Source of the DNA: Saxidomus purpurata
Taxonomy: Eukaryota > Mollusca > Bivalvia > Venerida > Veneridae
Direction of reading: 5' to 3'
NCBI GenBank assembly: GCA_022818135.1
Contig: JAFMSR010000015.1
Span: 1,107,002 to 1,171,001, forward strand
Length of the DNA: 64,000 nt
A model generated the notes under the pieces. The model made no database searches, was not told where the DNA came from, and was given only the letters and a program-made list of their open reading frames with translations. Positions 62,821 through 64,000 of this stretch are shown here, piece by piece (position 1 is the stretch's first letter; the number at the start of each line of letters is the position of its first letter). The position numbers and the translations under genes were made by a program.

Positions 62821-63194
62821 CAACCCTATGGGCAAATCCCATAACTTTTGAATGACATTAAAAGTTGTGCAAACTTTGAATTTTCAGTTCAGGTTTGTAA
62901 AAATCCACTTCTCAGTTACCATTCACAGCTATGATACTTTATAGGGTAGTTGAACATACATGTAGTCACTGAATGCAAAAGGTAAGCACATGGGTTCCTA
63001 TCAAAAGTAAAGTTTACACATATGGTTAAAGGTCAAACTCTGTGGACATTTGTGTCTCCAGTTTGTTGATAACTTTACTCATGCACGGGTTGCCCTGATA
63101 TTTACATATGTATGTGTACAGTCTGTGTTGTTCAGAGACAATCGACCCTCCAGCACTTTCAGTCCTTTGATTAATTAAAGTTTTAACATTTCAG
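62821..63194 (+). promoter_or_regulatory. Kv-gene upstream/intron block, copy B part 2
   Basis: Aligns with 1078-1433 (CCCATAACTTTTGAATGACA, AAGCACATGGGTTCCTATC, CCTCCAGCACTTTCAGTCCT). It ends at the acceptor TTTTAACATTTCAG of the Kv exon, so it is the end of a 5' intron or the upstream region. Confidence 0.55.
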
Positions 63195-63313
63195 ACTATA
63201 GACATGGATGGAATTATAGAACCCGTCATAACTGTAGATAATTCTACCCAAGATTCCCCATCCCAGGAGACTTTGATTTTCAATGTTGGAGGTACGACGT
63301 TCGAGACCTACAG
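63195..63313 (+). CDS. Kv potassium channel, first coding exon (start of T1 domain)
   Basis: The exon lies between a TTAACATTTCAG acceptor and a strong GTGAGT donor at 63314. The start codon is at 63204 (GACATGG context). It encodes 36 residues plus two bases (phase 2), MDGIIEPVITVDNSTQDS and onward to LIFNVGGTTFETYR. N-V-G-G-x-x-F-E-T is the opening strand of the Kv tetramerisation (T1/BTB) domain, which in family members sets subunit assembly of voltage-gated K+ channels at the plasma membrane. The rest of the gene must lie to the right of the window. The sequence fits Shaw/Shab-like Kv families in general; the subfamily cannot be told. The 5' context is duplicated at 1-1433 but without this exon. 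Confidence 0.8.
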
Positions 63314-63532
63314 GTGAGTTTTTAAGATCTTCATCTCTTCGTCTACTAATAGATCTTTTTTTCTAGACGTAAGAGGGTTAGGGTTAGTGCATTTGGACAA
63401 CTTGTTGATACAGGTCATTTTCAAAAGGTGACTTTTGGGACAGAATGATGTCAGAGCTGTTGTATGTATTTTTTCAGTACCAAGTACCAAGGATAACACA
63501 TTGTGGTCCTGTTTTTGTTGTTGTTTTTTTTT

Positions 63533-63791
63533 CTGAAAGACAGAGCAGATACAAGGGAATCCGGGTACCAGACCCAAGCTCTTATGAATAGACCCCTTGG
63601 TTCTTTTACATGCCCGGTGTAAAGCACCGATACACGCGACACTACCTCTGCGTTTCTAACCAGTTCATCTCAGATAGGTGGGAAACACTGAAAAGCGTTT
63701 CTGAAATTTTCAGTGCTCCGGCCGAGAATCGAACCGGGGACGTCCGGATTGATAGTCCAGAGCGTTAACCACTCGACCACCGCACCACCTA
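63533..63791 (-). mobile_element. tRNA-derived SINE (first family), copy 3
   Basis: Minus strand from 63791: GGTGGTCGAGTGGTTAACGC, anticodon-like arm with a GGACTATCAATCCGG variant, B box GGTTCGATTC (one change from consensus), then a body shared with 40460-40720 over its full length. It lies in the first intron of the Kv gene. Confidence 0.88.
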
Positions 63792-63845
63792 TATTCAATG
63801 TTGAATAGAATAAGAAGAAATGTTAGTTTAAATGATGCATTATGC

Positions 63846-64000
63846 CATGATACATCCCGGTACTGTGATACACCCCGGTACTGCCATACACTCCGAGTAT
63901 TGTGATACACCTGGTTCTGTGATACACTCCGAGTATTGTGATACACCTGGTTCTGTGATACACCGGGTACTGTGATACACCCGGTACTGTGATACACTCC
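63846..64000 (+). repeat. 17-19-bp tandem repeat, continues beyond the window
   Basis: About eight units of GATACACCCGGTACTGT and variants (GATACACTCCGAGTATTGT, GATACACCTGGTTCTGT). Some alternate in a two-unit pattern. The open frame over it is a repeat shadow. Confidence 0.92.

Overview
The window is eukaryotic, AT-rich and dominated by repeats. tRNA-derived SINEs, several LINE classes, pogo/Tigger-like MITEs, satellites, and two intron-containing glycosyltransferase/LicD-type genes point to a mollusc, most likely a bivalve. This is inferred from repeat style and gene families; no species-diagnostic gene is present.

Layout. 1-1433 is a degenerate copy of the DNA that lies upstream of a Kv potassium-channel first coding exon at 63195-63313. 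1645-3490 holds diverged tandem repeats and a palindromic element. 3575-7212 is a large 40-bp satellite. 7731-9904 (minus) is a two-exon gene for a predicted type II membrane protein with a GT-A-like domain and a C-terminal LicD/FKRP-type domain. 10050-10450 is a homopolymer tract that looks like a sequencing artefact. 11927-13114 (minus) is a truncated Jockey/I-type reverse transcriptase. 16276-21400 holds a duplicated non-coding segment broken up by insertions. 23870-24440 is a second, short array of the same satellite, followed by a MITE and a second GT/LicD gene at 25957-28397 (minus). 28782-31712 is a foldback-like element whose inverted arms are built of a 21-bp minisatellite. 32785-34250 is a LINE 3' end split by another repeat. 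34440-35560 is the second copy of the 16-21 kb segment.

39209-39860 is a frameshifted Kv pore fragment. 41050-51405 is a ~10 kb inverted-repeat structure carrying a 5'-truncated, broken LINE (43690-46722). 57201-62112 is an L1/Tx1-type LINE flanked by a perfect 16-bp target-site duplication. The window closes with a Kv T1-domain exon, a SINE and a tandem repeat that runs off the edge.

Interpretation. The order satellite - GT/LicD gene - exon-like segment occurs twice in the same orientation, which indicates an ~18 kb tandem segmental duplication later modified by different insertions in each copy. The host genes are glycan- or phosphodiester-transfer enzymes expected in the secretory pathway, and voltage-gated K+ channel pieces. 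No operon-like organisation is expected or seen. All other long open frames checked are shadows of repeats.
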